Notes under the pieces: generated by a model
What the model was told of the DNA's origin: nothing
The model's database searches: none
The model's input: the letters and a program-made list of their open reading frames with translations, nothing else
Assembly (NCBI RefSeq): GCF_011040385.1
Contig: NZ_JAAIKB010000007.1
Location: 186,001-250,000 of the forward strand
From: Falsiroseomonas algicola
GTDB lineage: Bacteria > Pseudomonadota > Alphaproteobacteria > Acetobacterales > Acetobacteraceae
Length of the DNA stretch: 64,000 bases
Direction of reading: 5' to 3'
Part shown: positions 27,078 through 35,631 of the stretch, in pieces
How the letters are laid out: each line of letters begins with the position of its first letter
Position numbering within the stretch: the first letter of the stretch is position 1
Position numbers and translations under genes: made by a program

Positions 27078-27940
27078 GCGACGCGATGGTGCCTTCCTAT
27101 CGCCTGCACCGGCCGGCCTCGACCGTGCCATGGCGCATGATCGCCATGGCGGGGGGCGTGCTGGCCTTCGTCGCCGCCGGCGCGGCGGGGTGGTGGGCGA
27201 TCCAGCGTATCGGCACCCGCAGCGTGCCGCTGGTGGAGGCTGATCCCCGGCCCTTCAAGGTCCGGCCCAGCGATCCCGGCGGCCTTCGCGTTCCCAACCA
27301 GTCCGAACTCGTGCTCGAACGGCCCGGCCAGCGCGCCCAGGGCAACGCCGCAACCGCCCGTGCGCCAGGCCTGGCGCCGGAGGCCGAGGCGCCGAATATC
27401 GGCGGGCTCCGCGCTGCCGTGGCGCCGCCGCCCGTGATCGCCCCCGCGCCGACCTGGCCGCCGCAGCCCGCGCCGCGACCGGGGCAGGTGGTGCCGGGGC
27501 AGACCGCCCCGGGTGTGGCTGCGCCGGCAACCCCTGCGCCCGCCGCGACGCCGCCCGCCAATGGCAATGCCCCCGCCGCCCAGCCCGCCACGCCGCAGGT
27601 TGCCGCGCGCCAGGCCGCGCCGCCGGCCGCGACACCGCCCGCCGCGGCTCCAGCCGCTACCGCCGTGACGCCGCCCGCGCGGCCGGCCGGTTCCGGCCGC
27701 GTCCAGGTGCAGATCGCCGCCCTGACCAGCGAGGACAGCGCCCGCGCCGAATGGGACCGCGTCGCCCGCCGTGCGCCCGAGCTCTTCCAGGGCCGCAGCC
27801 CCGCCGTGACGCGCCTCGACCGCGACGGCCAGGCACCGCTCTTCCGCCTCCGCACCGGCGGCTTCGCCGACCAGGATGCGGCGCGCGAGTTCTGCGAACA
27901 GGTCCGCGCCCGCGGCGCCACCTGCATCCCCGTGCGCTGA
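27074..27940 (+). CDS. SPOR-domain inner-membrane protein
   Basis: A 288-residue bitopic protein: a short basic N-terminus, one transmembrane helix (MIAMAGGVLAFVAAGAAGWWAI, about 22-43, given here in part), a long Pro/Ala-rich periplasmic linker (about 80-210) and a C-terminal SPOR domain (about 212-288, VQVQIAALTSEDSARAEW ... LFRLRTGGFADQDAA). SPOR domains bind denuded glycan strands at the division septum. The gene overlaps argS by four bases and precedes nagZ, which also acts on peptidoglycan. Confidence 0.9.
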   Translation: MSDAMVPSYRLHRPASTVPWRMIAMAGGVLAFVAAGAAGWWAIQRIGTRSVPLVEADPRPFKVRPSDPGGLRVPNQSELVLERPGQRAQGNAATARAPGLAPEAEAPNIGGLRAAVAPPPVIAPAPTWPPQPAPRPGQVVPGQTAPGVAAPATPAPAATPPANGNAPAAQPATPQVAARQAAPPAATPPAAAPAATAVTPPARPAGSGRVQVQIAALTSEDSARAEWDRVARRAPELFQGRSPAVTRLDRDGQAPLFRLRTGGFADQDAAREFCEQVRARGATCIPVR

Positions 27941-27948
27941 GACAGCCC

Positions 27949-28956
27949 ATGACCGCACTCGCCGCCGTGGTCGGCATCGCCGGCCCGGCGCTCTCGGCGG
28001 AGGAGGTGGCGCTGTTCCGCCGCCATCGCCCCGCCGGCGCCATCCTGTTCCGCCGCAACGTCCAGGACCCCGTGCAGCTGCGCGCCCTGACGGAGTCGCT
28101 GCGCACGGAGCTGGGCGCGGAGGCGCCGATCCTCATCGACCAGGAGGGTGGCCGCGTCGCGCGGCTGCGCCCGCCGCACTGGCCGGACTTCCCCCCCGCC
28201 GCGACCTTCGAGGGTAGGCCCGAGACGACGGCGGAGGCGAATGCCGCCCTCATCGGCATGGAATGCGCGGCGGCCGGGCTCGACGTGGTCTGCGCGCCGC
28301 TGCTCGACCTGCGGCTGCCCGGCATGCACCAGGTGATCGGCGACCGCGCCTTCAGCGCCGACCCGGAGGAGGTGGCGCGGCTCGGCGCCGCCTGGATCAG
28401 CGGGCTGCGCCAGGCCGGCTGCATCCCCGTCATCAAGCACATCCCCGGCCATGGCCGCGCCCGGGTGGACAGCCACGAAAGCCTGCCCGTCGTGGACTGC
28501 GACCGCGCCACCCTGGCCCCGGATATCGAGGCCTTTCGTCGGATCTGCGCCGATGGCGGCGGCGACGGGCTCTGGGCCATGACGGCCCATATCCTCTATC
28601 CCGCCCTTGATGCGCGGCTGCCTGCGACGCTCTCCCCCGGCCTGATCCGGGACGTGATCCGGGGCGAGATCGGCTTCGATGGCGTGCTGGTCTCGGACGA
28701 CCTGGCCATGGGCGCCATGGCGGGGCTTTCCAACGACCTGGCAGGCGACACGGTGCGGGCGGGCTGCGACCTGGTGCTGCATTGCACGGGGGTGCTGGCG
28801 GAAACGGCGGCCATCCTCGCCACCTGCCCGCCGCTGTCGGAGGCGGCGTCGCGCCGCCTTGCCGCCGCCCGCGCGGCCACCGCCGCGGCATCGCGCCCGC
28901 TCAACCCGGCCGCCCTGGTCGCGGCGCGGGACACGCTGCTGGCCGTCTCCTCGTGA
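27949..28956 (+). CDS. nagZ: Beta-N-acetylhexosaminidase
   Basis: The 335-residue family 3 glycoside hydrolase removes N-acetylglucosamine from muropeptides during cell-wall recycling in the cytoplasm. It shows LIDQEGGRVARL near the start of the barrel, the signature KHIPGHGRARVDSHESLP with the flexible catalytic Asp-His loop, and GVLVSDDLAMGAM carrying the nucleophile aspartate. Length fits NagZ. The ATG at 27949 lies eight bases after the SPOR gene; the stop is almost joined to the next gene. Confidence 0.95.
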   Translation: MTALAAVVGIAGPALSAEEVALFRRHRPAGAILFRRNVQDPVQLRALTESLRTELGAEAPILIDQEGGRVARLRPPHWPDFPPAATFEGRPETTAEANAALIGMECAAAGLDVVCAPLLDLRLPGMHQVIGDRAFSADPEEVARLGAAWISGLRQAGCIPVIKHIPGHGRARVDSHESLPVVDCDRATLAPDIEAFRRICADGGGDGLWAMTAHILYPALDARLPATLSPGLIRDVIRGEIGFDGVLVSDDLAMGAMAGLSNDLAGDTVRAGCDLVLHCTGVLAETAAILATCPPLSEAASRRLAAARAATAAASRPLNPAALVAARDTLLAVSS

Positions 28957-28958
28957 TC

Positions 28959-29660
28959 ATGGAATGGGTGGGGGAGATCGCGGCGATCGCGCTCGCCGCG
29001 ATCCTCGCCATCACCCTGCATGAGGCCGCGCATGGCTATGCGGCCAAGGCTTTGGGCGACAGCACGGCGGCGGAGATGGGGCGGGTCAGCCTCAACCCGA
29101 TCCGCCACATCGACCCGGTCGGCACCATCCTGCTGCCGGCCTTCCTGCTGGTCTCGCAGCTGCTGACCATCGGGCGGGTGGAGGCGATGTTCGGCTGGGC
29201 CAAGCCCGTGCCGGTGAACATCTGGCGGCTGCGCAACCCGCGCTGGGGCATGGTGCTGGTGGCGGCGGCGGGGCCGGCCATCAACTTCGTGCTTGCCTGG
29301 GGCTTCGGCCTCGCGGCCCATGGGGTGACGGCGCTGGCCGATTCGCTGCCGGAGGACGGCACGGAATGGCTGCTGCGCTTCATCGCCTTGAGCATGCTCT
29401 ACAACGTGATTCTCGCCTGCTTCAACCTGCTGCCGCTGCCGCCCCTCGATGGCGGGCGCATCCTGGTCGGCATCCTGCCGGCGCCGCTGGCGCGCGCCGT
29501 GGCGGGGCTGGAGCGGTTCGGCCTGCTGATCGTCATCGGCCTGATCTTCGTGCTGCCGCACCTGATCACGGGCTTCGATCCGCTGGGAACGCTGATCCGC
29601 GACGTCGCCCTGCCGGTGCTGCGCGTCATGTTCATCCTCTCTGGCCACGGAGGCAGCTGA
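28959..29660 (+). CDS. Site-2-protease-family membrane metalloprotease (M50)
   Basis: The 233-residue polytopic protein has the zinc motif HEAAH (H21, E22, H25) inside its first transmembrane helix and the third ligand in LPPLDGGR (D164), with the LPLPP kink typical of the rhomboid-like/SREBP type M50 group. It has four to six hydrophobic helices and no PDZ domain, so it is a minimal S2P of the YwhC type. The substrate is unknown. A GTG at 28953 overlapping the nagZ stop is an alternative start. It is followed by scpA with a 1-base TGATG overlap. Confidence 0.9.
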   Translation: MEWVGEIAAIALAAILAITLHEAAHGYAAKALGDSTAAEMGRVSLNPIRHIDPVGTILLPAFLLVSQLLTIGRVEAMFGWAKPVPVNIWRLRNPRWGMVLVAAAGPAINFVLAWGFGLAAHGVTALADSLPEDGTEWLLRFIALSMLYNVILACFNLLPLPPLDGGRILVGILPAPLARAVAGLERFGLLIVIGLIFVLPHLITGFDPLGTLIRDVALPVLRVMFILSGHGGS

Positions 29661-30430
29661 TGACGGATCCGGTGCTGCATCTCCGGCTCGATGGCTATGA
29701 GGGGCCACTCGACCTGCTGCTGGACCTCGCGCGGTCGCAGAAGCTCGACATCGCCAACATCTCCATCGTGTCGCTGGTCGACCAGTACCTGGCGGTCATC
29801 GAGCAGGCGCGCGGCATGCGGCTGGAGTTGCAGGCGGAATGGCTGGTCATGGCCGCCTGGCTCGCCTGGCTGAAATCCCGCCTGCTGCTGCCGAAGGAGG
29901 AGACAGCCGACCAGGAGGATCCGGAAGCCATCGCCGCCCGCCTGACCGACCGGCTGGCGGAGCTGGAGGCGATGCGCGTCGGCGCCGCCTGGTTGCAGGC
30001 CCGCCCGCAGCTGGGCCGGGACGTCTTCGCCCGCGGCGCGCCGGAGAGCCTGACGGTGGAGGACCGCTCCGGCATCCGCGCGGACCTGGCGTCGCTCTGC
30101 CAGGCCTATGCCGCCGCGCGCCGGCGGGCGCTGGCGCAGCGGCCCTACCGGCCCAAGCCGCGGAAGCTGTTCACGGTGCAGGAGGCGATCCAGCGCCTGT
30201 CCCAGGTGCTGGGGGAGCTGCCCTCCTGGGCCGTGCTGCAGCGCTTCATGCCGGATGACGCGGCGCTGGACCCGGTGGAGCGCCGCGCGGCCCTTGCCAG
30301 CACGCTCATCGCGGGCTTGGAGATGGCCCGCGGCGGCGCGCTGGAACTGCGCCAGGACCGGGCCTTCGGCCCCATCCTGCTGCGCCGCGCGGAGGCCGTG
30401 GAGGGTCAGCGGGATGTGCGCGCCGCCTGA
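29660..30430 (+). CDS. scpA: Segregation and condensation protein A
   Basis: ScpA is the kleisin subunit of the SMC-ScpAB condensin. The 256-residue product has the family N-terminus LDGYEGPLDLLLDLARSQKL and IANISIVSLVDQYL, an acidic central linker, and the C-terminal winged-helix segment beginning FTVQEAIQRL. The ATG overlaps the stop of the protease gene. ScpA and ScpB adjoin, as usual; smc is not in the window. Confidence 0.95.
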   Translation: MTDPVLHLRLDGYEGPLDLLLDLARSQKLDIANISIVSLVDQYLAVIEQARGMRLELQAEWLVMAAWLAWLKSRLLLPKEETADQEDPEAIAARLTDRLAELEAMRVGAAWLQARPQLGRDVFARGAPESLTVEDRSGIRADLASLCQAYAAARRRALAQRPYRPKPRKLFTVQEAIQRLSQVLGELPSWAVLQRFMPDDAALDPVERRAALASTLIAGLEMARGGALELRQDRAFGPILLRRAEAVEGQRDVRAA

Positions 30431-30452
30431 GGAGGAGGGGGAGGGGGAGCCG

Positions 30453-31076
30453 ATGCTGGTCCCCGACGCGATCGAGGCGCCCCCCGCCGTGACGGCGGAG
30501 GCGATCCGCATCGCCGAGGCCCTCCTCTTCGCCACGGATCGCCCGCTGGCGCCCGCCCGGCTTCAGCAGGTGCTCCCGGAAGGCCAGGCGGCCGATGCCG
30601 TGCTGGCGGAACTCGCGATCCTGCTGGATGGCCGCGGCGTGACATTGACGGAGGTGGCCGGCGGCTTCGCGCTGCGGACCGCGCCGGAGCTGGCCCCGGC
30701 CCTGACCCGCGTGGTGGAGGTGCCGAAGCGCCTGCCCCGCGCGGCCATGGAGGCCCTGGCCGTGATCGCCTGGCACCAGCCGGTGACGCGGGCGGAGATC
30801 GAGGAGATCCGCGGCGCAAGCCTCTCCCAGGCCACGCTCGAATCGCTGCTGGAACACGGGCTGGTCGCGCCGCGCGGACAGCGGGAGGTGCCGGGCCGCC
30901 CGACCCTCTGGGGCACCACCACGCGCTTCCTGGAGCAGTTCGGCCTGAAGTCGCTGCGCGACCTGCCGCGGCGGGAGGAGTTGGTCAGCGCCGACGCCGC
31001 GGCACCGCTGCTGGCGGCGATGCAGGCGCCGAAGGATGAGACGGTAGAGCCCAAAGCCGACGGTAAGGTGGAATGA
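30453..31076 (+). CDS. scpB: Segregation and condensation protein B
   Basis: ScpB is the winged-helix partner of ScpA. The 207-residue product contains EAIRIAEALLFATDRPL, AAMEALAVIAWHQPVTRAEI and GLVAPRGQREVPGRP, with LWGTTTRFLEQFGL, all family hallmarks. I chose the ATG at 30453, preceded by a strong GGAGGAGG-type site; an in-frame ATG at 30414 would overlap the end of scpA and add 13 residues rich in Glu. After the stop the conserved gene order is broken by a repeat and an ABC ATPase. Confidence 0.94.
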   Translation: MLVPDAIEAPPAVTAEAIRIAEALLFATDRPLAPARLQQVLPEGQAADAVLAELAILLDGRGVTLTEVAGGFALRTAPELAPALTRVVEVPKRLPRAAMEALAVIAWHQPVTRAEIEEIRGASLSQATLESLLEHGLVAPRGQREVPGRPTLWGTTTRFLEQFGLKSLRDLPRREELVSADAAAPLLAAMQAPKDETVEPKADGKVE

Positions 31077-31099
31077 CCCTACGAAGCGCGCTTCCCGGG

Positions 31100-31220
31100 G
31101 CGGCCGGCCATGCCGGCCGAGGCCGCGAATGCGGCCCGCGCGCCAACCAGCCTTTTGGCCCGGCGCGCCAGCGGCCCGCGCGAAGCCAAGCCGCCGGAGG
31201 CGGCGCCCGGCGTCTGAGGG
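31100..31220 (-). repeat. Dispersed structured intergenic repeat, copy B (long)
   Basis: Read on the minus strand this 121-base element begins CCCTCAGACGCCGGGCG and aligns with 13524-13614. Hairpin 1 is GCCGCC-TCC-GGCGGC (31190-31204) and hairpin 2 is GGCCGC-ATTC-GCGGCC (31121-31136). Between them it has a middle stretch absent from the other copy, with GGCCAAAAGGCTGG. Compared with copy A, hairpin 1 has two substitutions in each arm that keep the pairing. It fills the gap between scpB and the ABC ATPase gene, ending nine bases before its GTG. Confidence 0.7.
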
Positions 31221-31229
31221 CATGAACAC

Positions 31230-32327
31230 GTGAGCATCCGATTCGAGGGTGTCTCGCACGCCTACCCCGAGCGCGGCCAGGTGCTGCGCGGGCTCGACCT
31301 GGATGTCGGGCCGGGGGAGATCCTGTGCCTTCTGGGTCCCTCGGGCTGCGGCAAGACGACGCTGCTGCGCCTGGCCTCGGGGCTGGAGCCGCTCCAGGCC
31401 GGGCGGATCACGCTGGGCGGGCAGCTGATCGCGGAGCCGGGGCGGGAGACGCCGCCGGAGGGCCGCGGAGTCGGCTTCGTCTTCCAGGACTACGCGCTGT
31501 TCCCCCACCTCACGGTGGAGGAGAACGTCGCCTTCGGGCTGCGCTTCATCCCGCGCGGCCAGCGCAAGTGGCGGATCATGGATGCGCTGGCCCGCGTCGG
31601 CCTGGAAGGCTACGCGGCCGCCTGGCCGCACATGCTCTCGGGCGGGCAGCAGCAGCGGGTGGCGCTGGCACGCGCCCTGGCGCCGCGCCCCGCCGTGCTG
31701 CTGCTGGACGAGGCCTTTGCCAGCCTCGATGCCCGGCTGCGGGAGCAGGTGCGGGACGACACGCTGCATGTCCTCCAGGAAGCGGGGATCGCGACGCTGA
31801 TCGTGACCCATGATGCGGAGGAGGCGATGTTCATGGCCGACCGCATCGCGCTGATGAATGCCGGCCAGATCGAGCAGCTCGGCACCCCCGCCGAACTCTA
31901 CCTCACGCCCGCCAGCCGCTTCGTCGCGACCTTCCTGGGCGAGGTGAATGTCCTGCCCGCGCGACTCCATGCCGGGCGGGCGGAGACGCCGATCGGCACC
32001 GTCCCGGCGCCGGAAGCGCTCGGCAACCAGCCCGTGCAGGTGCTGCTGAGGCCAGAGGGGCTGCGGGTGATGACGGCGCCTTCCGCCGATGGTCCGGCGG
32101 AGCCCTTGGCCGGTGATCTCGCGGGCTGCGGCGCGGTGGCGGAGGTGGAGGCGTGCCGGCTGCTCGGCGCCACGACCCTGGTCCATCTGGCGGTGCCGGA
32201 CGGGCAGGGGGCGCTGCTGCACCTGCATGCGCGGCTGCCGCCGGGCATCTGGCTGAACCGGGGGGAACGCGTTTCCGTCGCGATGGACCCGCAACGGGCC
32301 TTCGTATTCCCGGCCGAGGCTCCCTAG
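31230..32327 (+). CDS. Orphan ABC transporter ATPase, FbpC/PotA-like
   Basis: The 365-residue protein is an importer ATPase: Walker A GPSGCGKTT, Q-loop FVFQDYALFPHLT, signature LSGGQQQRVALARAL, Walker B LLLDEAFASLDAR, and a switch His in IVTHDAEEAM. The C-terminal third (about 240-365) is a TOBE-type regulatory domain. It resembles iron(III), polyamine or sulfate importer subunits; the substrate cannot be assigned because no permease or binding protein adjoins it. The start is GTG at 31230; the ATG eight bases upstream opens only a three-codon frame. It sits between scpB and tatB, where tatA is often found. Confidence 0.88.
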   Translation: MSIRFEGVSHAYPERGQVLRGLDLDVGPGEILCLLGPSGCGKTTLLRLASGLEPLQAGRITLGGQLIAEPGRETPPEGRGVGFVFQDYALFPHLTVEENVAFGLRFIPRGQRKWRIMDALARVGLEGYAAAWPHMLSGGQQQRVALARALAPRPAVLLLDEAFASLDARLREQVRDDTLHVLQEAGIATLIVTHDAEEAMFMADRIALMNAGQIEQLGTPAELYLTPASRFVATFLGEVNVLPARLHAGRAETPIGTVPAPEALGNQPVQVLLRPEGLRVMTAPSADGPAEPLAGDLAGCGAVAEVEACRLLGATTLVHLAVPDGQGALLHLHARLPPGIWLNRGERVSVAMDPQRAFVFPAEAP

Positions 32328-32430
32328 ATAGGGGTGGCTGTCATCGCCGCCGGATTGGCGCGACGCGGCGATCCTGCTAACGGGATGGGCCCGCAGGCCG
32401 GCACGATGCGCGGCGCGGGAATGGGGAAGA

Positions 32431-33003
32431 ATGCTCGGTCTCGACTGGTCCGAACTCGCGCTGATCGCGGTGGTCGCGGTGGTCGTCATCGGCCCCAAGG
32501 ACCTGCCCGATGCCGTGCGCGGAATCGCCAAGGGCATCCAGAAGCTCCGCCGCATGGCCGGGGAGTTCCAGGGCCAGGTGGATGAGGTGGTGCGCGAGGC
32601 GAAGCTGGAGGATGTGCGGAACTCGATCAACGAGATCCGCAACTTCAACGTCCGCGACATCGTCGAGAAGGAGATCGACAAGGATGGGTCGATCCGGAAG
32701 ACCTTTACGGAAGACCCGATCGGCAACCCGTTGCGCGACGCCTTCTCGCCCGATGCCGGCCATGGCGCGGCGGTGACGCCGCCGCCCTCTGCCATGCCGT
32801 CCGCACCGCCGCCGCCGGTGGCGCCGGCCTTCGTGCCGCCGGGCACGCTGCCGCCCTTGCCGGAGCCGCCGCCGCCGACCGCGGCCGCCGTCCCGCCCGC
32901 CTTCGTGCCGCCGGCCTCGGTGCCGCCCGTCGCCAGCCCCGCGCCTGCGCCGGCCGGTACGCCGGTGACGCCGCCGCCGGCTTCGCCCTCCACCGCAGCC
33001 TGA
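32431..33003 (+). CDS. tatB: Sec-independent translocase subunit TatB
   Basis: TatB binds twin-arginine signal peptides together with TatC. The 190-residue product has the N-terminal short membrane helix (LALIAVVAVVVIG, about 9-21) with the hinge GPKDLP, an amphipathic helix (AVRGIAKGIQKLRRMAGEF) and a long Pro-rich tail (about 115-190), typical of alphaproteobacterial TatB. TatA is not upstream as in many relatives. GGGGAAGA precedes the ATG. TatC follows after 17 bases. Confidence 0.93.
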   Translation: MLGLDWSELALIAVVAVVVIGPKDLPDAVRGIAKGIQKLRRMAGEFQGQVDEVVREAKLEDVRNSINEIRNFNVRDIVEKEIDKDGSIRKTFTEDPIGNPLRDAFSPDAGHGAAVTPPPSAMPSAPPPPVAPAFVPPGTLPPLPEPPPPTAAAVPPAFVPPASVPPVASPAPAPAGTPVTPPPASPSTAA

Positions 33004-33020
33004 GATAACGGATCCCCCCC

Positions 33021-33815
33021 GTGCCGCGTGATCCGGAAGACCAGATCGACGACAAGCCGATGCCGTTGATCGAGCACCTCATGGAGCTGCGCACGCGGCT
33101 CATGTGGTCGATCGGCGCCTTCATCATCGCCTTCGCCGTCTGCTACTATTTCTCCACGCAGATCTACGGCTTCCTCGCCGCCCCGCTCGCGGACATCCTC
33201 TACGCCCAGGGCGGCGGCGACCGGCGGATGATCTTCACGGCGCTGTACGAGGCCTTCTTCACCTACCTGAAGGTCGCCTTCTTCGGCGCCACCTTCTTCA
33301 GCTTCCCGATGTGGGCCACCCAGCTCTGGCTGTTCATCGCGCCTGGCCTGTACCGAAGCGAGAAGAAGGCGATCATGCCCTTCCTCATCGCCTCCCCCTT
33401 CCTGTTCCTCGCGGGCGCGGCGCTGGCCTACTACTTCATCTTCCCGCTGGCCTGGAAGTTCTTCATCTCCTTCGAGACGCCGGCCGATGCGGGGTCCATC
33501 CCCATCCAGCTGGAGGCGAAGGTCAGCGAGTATCTCTCGCTGGTCATGCACATGATCCTGGCCTTCGGCATCGCCTTCCAGCTGCCGGTGCTGCTGACCT
33601 TGATGGCGCGCGTCGGCATCGTGAGCGTCGAGGGGCTGCGGAAGGGACGGCGCTACGCGATCGTCGGCATGTTCGTGGTCGCGGCCATCATCACGCCGCC
33701 CGACATCATCAGCCAGATCGGCCTCGCGGTGCCGCTGATCCTGCTCTACGAGATCTCGATCCTGATGGCCGTGTGGATGACGCCGAAGCCGCCGAAGGAC
33801 GAGGCGAGCAGTTGA
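33021..33815 (+). CDS. tatC: Sec-independent translocase subunit TatC
   Basis: TatC is the six-helix receptor of the twin-arginine export pathway. The 264-residue product shows the cytoplasmic N-terminal motif IEHLMELRTRLMW, the FTYLKVAFF segment with a lipid-facing glutamate region, and six hydrophobic helices ending near ISILMAVWM. The start is GTG at 33021. It forms an operon with tatB; serS follows after a hairpin-containing gap. Confidence 0.96.
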   Translation: MPRDPEDQIDDKPMPLIEHLMELRTRLMWSIGAFIIAFAVCYYFSTQIYGFLAAPLADILYAQGGGDRRMIFTALYEAFFTYLKVAFFGATFFSFPMWATQLWLFIAPGLYRSEKKAIMPFLIASPFLFLAGAALAYYFIFPLAWKFFISFETPADAGSIPIQLEAKVSEYLSLVMHMILAFGIAFQLPVLLTLMARVGIVSVEGLRKGRRYAIVGMFVVAAIITPPDIISQIGLAVPLILLYEISILMAVWMTPKPPKDEASS

Positions 33816-33825
33816 CGCTGGCGCC

Positions 33826-33841
33826 GGGGGCCTCCGCCCCC
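33826..33841 (+). terminator. G/C hairpin after tatC
   Basis: GGGGGC (33826-33831) pairs with GCCCCC (33836-33841) around a CTCC loop, 11 bases after the tatC stop. No T run follows, so this could be a weak or Rho-assisted terminator or an attenuating structure. Confidence 0.4.
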
Positions 33842-33909
33842 CGCCCTGCTTCCGCTCTCTCTCGCTGACCGATCGGCCCTGAGGGGCCTGCCATCAGGGG
33901 CTGCTTCCC

Positions 33910-35181
33910 ATGCATGACATCAAGCTGGTGCGCGCCAACCCCGCCGCCTTCGACGCCGCGCTCGCCCGCCGCGGCGCGCCGCCCGCGGCCGCGGAGGCGC
34001 TGCGCCTCGATGACCTCCGCATCGAGGCCATCCGCATCACCCAGGCCGCGCAGACCACGCGCAACGAGCTCTCCCGCCAGATCGGCGCCGCCATGAAGCG
34101 CGGCGACACGCAGGAGGCCGAGCGGCTGAAGGCCGAGGTGAAGGCCGCGGTCGATGCCGCCGCCGCCGCGACGCCGGAGGTGCATGAGGCCGCGCGCGAC
34201 GCGATCCTGGCGGCCCTGCCCAATGTGCTGGACGAGGCGGTGCCGGAGGGGCTGGACGAGACCGCCAATGTTGTCCTGCACACCCATGGGGCGCCGGCCA
34301 ACTTCGCCTTCACGCCGAAGCAGCATTTCGAGCTGGGCGAAGCCTTCGGGATGGATTTCGCGAATGCCGCCAAGCTGGCCGGCACGCGCTTCACCATCCT
34401 GCGCGGGCCGCTGGCGCGGCTGGAACGCGCGCTCGGTCAGTGGATGCTGAACCTGCACACGGAGCAGCATGGCTACACGGAAGTCTCCGTGCCGCTGCTG
34501 GTGAACGACGCCACCCTATACGGCACCGGCCAGTTGCCGAAGTTCAGCGAGGATTCGTTCCGCACCACCGATGGCCGCTGGCTGATCCCGACCGCGGAGG
34601 TGCCGCTGACCAACCTGGTGCGGGGCGAGATCCTGGCCGAATCCGCGCTGCCGATGCGCCTGACCGCGCTGTCCGCCTGCTTCCGCAGCGAGGCCGGATC
34701 GGCCGGGCGCGACACGCGCGGCATGCTGCGTCAGCACCAGTTCCAGAAGGTCGAACTCGTCTCCATCTGCCTGCCGCAGGACAGCGAGGCGGAGCATGAA
34801 CGCATGACCGCCTGTGCGGAGCGGGTGCTGACCGATCTCGGCCTGACCTGGCGGCGCATCGTGCTCTCGGCCGGCGATACCGGCTTCGGCGCGGCCAAGA
34901 CCTATGACCTGGAGGTCTGGCTGCCCGGCCAGCAGGCCTGGCGCGAGATCTCCTCCTGCTCCAACTGCCGCGACTTCCAGGCGCGGCGGATGGATGCGCG
35001 GTTCCGGCCCGCCGGTGGGAAAGGCACGGAGTTCCTGCACACGCTGAACGGCAGCGGCGTGGCCGTGGGCCGCGCGCTGATCGCGGTGCTGGAGACCTTC
35101 CAGCAGGCCGATGGCAGCGTGCTGGTGCCCGAGGTGCTGCGCCCCTGGATGGGCGGGGTGGAGATGCTGCACCCCGGCTGA
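33910..35181 (+). CDS. serS: Serine-tRNA ligase
   Basis: The 423-residue class II synthetase charges tRNA-Ser and tRNA-Sec. It has an N-terminal antiparallel coiled coil (about 25-100, with [14 protein letters not shown] and [13 protein letters not shown]) that contacts the tRNA long arm, then motif 2 ([20 protein letters not shown]) and motif 3 ([15 protein letters not shown]). It begins [15 protein letters not shown] as expected. The stop codon lies inside the loop of a perfect 10-bp inverted repeat. Confidence 0.96.
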   Translation: MHDIKLVRANPAAFDAALARRGAPPAAAEALRLDDLRIEAIRITQAAQTTRNELSRQIGAAMKRGDTQEAERLKAEVKAAVDAAAAATPEVHEAARDAILAALPNVLDEAVPEGLDETANVVLHTHGAPANFAFTPKQHFELGEAFGMDFANAAKLAGTRFTILRGPLARLERALGQWMLNLHTEQHGYTEVSVPLLVNDATLYGTGQLPKFSEDSFRTTDGRWLIPTAEVPLTNLVRGEILAESALPMRLTALSACFRSEAGSAGRDTRGMLRQHQFQKVELVSICLPQDSEAEHERMTACAERVLTDLGLTWRRIVLSAGDTGFGAAKTYDLEVWLPGQQAWREISSCSNCRDFQARRMDARFRPAGGKGTEFLHTLNGSGVAVGRALIAVLETFQQADGSVLVPEVLRPWMGGVEMLHPG

Positions 35182-35192
35182 AGGGGTGCAGC
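35166..35192. terminator. Perfect 10-bp inverted repeat spanning the serS stop codon
   Basis: GCTGCACCCC (35166-35175) and GGGGTGCAGC (35183-35192) are exact complements with a 7-base loop that contains the TGA stop of serS. It is symmetric, so it could terminate both serS and the convergent small membrane gene ending at 35199. There is no T run on either side. Confidence 0.5.
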
Positions 35193-35198
35193 CTGGAT

Positions 35199-35414
35199 TC
35201 ACTCGCCGGGGATCGGCGCGGGCTTGGGCCGCCGGCTCTGGTCCAGCCAGATCAGCACCACGGCGCCGAACATGGCGAACCAGACGCCATAGAAGGGCTG
35301 GCCGAGCAGCGTGAGCGCCAGCGTCATGACGGCGCAGAAGGCGATGGTCGGCCAGGGGTAGCGCCCCACGACACCCGTCAGCAGGGTGTAGGGCAGCAGC
35401 AGGATACGCAGCAC
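35199..35414 (-). CDS. Small two-helix membrane protein, paralog 1
   Basis: The likely product is 71 residues from a GTG at 35414 (VLRILLLPYTLLTGVVGR), with AAGGA about ten bases upstream. It has two hydrophobic helices on either side of a GRYPWPTIAF core and ends WLDQSRRPKPAP. The protein at 36450-36671 shows the same plan, GRLPWPT and IWIDET, so the two are paralogs. Both are about 71-73 residues and flank a caspase-like gene. I know no function. Longer in-frame readings have a non-conserved leader. Confidence 0.6.
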   Translation of the reverse strand: MLRILLLPYTLLTGVVGRYPWPTIAFCAVMTLALTLLGQPFYGVWFAMFGAVVLIWLDQSRRPKPAPIPGE

Positions 35415-35631
35415 GGTCGGGGGGATCCTTCGCGGACCCCTCGCCACCGGAAGGGCGGCCGGACGGATGCGCCCCGCACCCTCCGCCGCCAGGGCGCCGG
35501 ACACAAGGCAATTCGGCGCGTGCGTGCCGGGCGGGGCCGCCCGAACCCGCGAAACATGGCGAAACCGCCCGCCATCGACAGCCCGCGCCGGCGGGGTCCA
35601 GGCTGCGGCTTCCGACGGCAGGAGGCCCGGC

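Noticed and set aside
30306-33551. 1081-residue open frame on the minus strand
   Set aside because: It runs opposite to scpB, the ABC ATPase, tatB and tatC, all with clear motifs. High GC content makes such antisense frames common.
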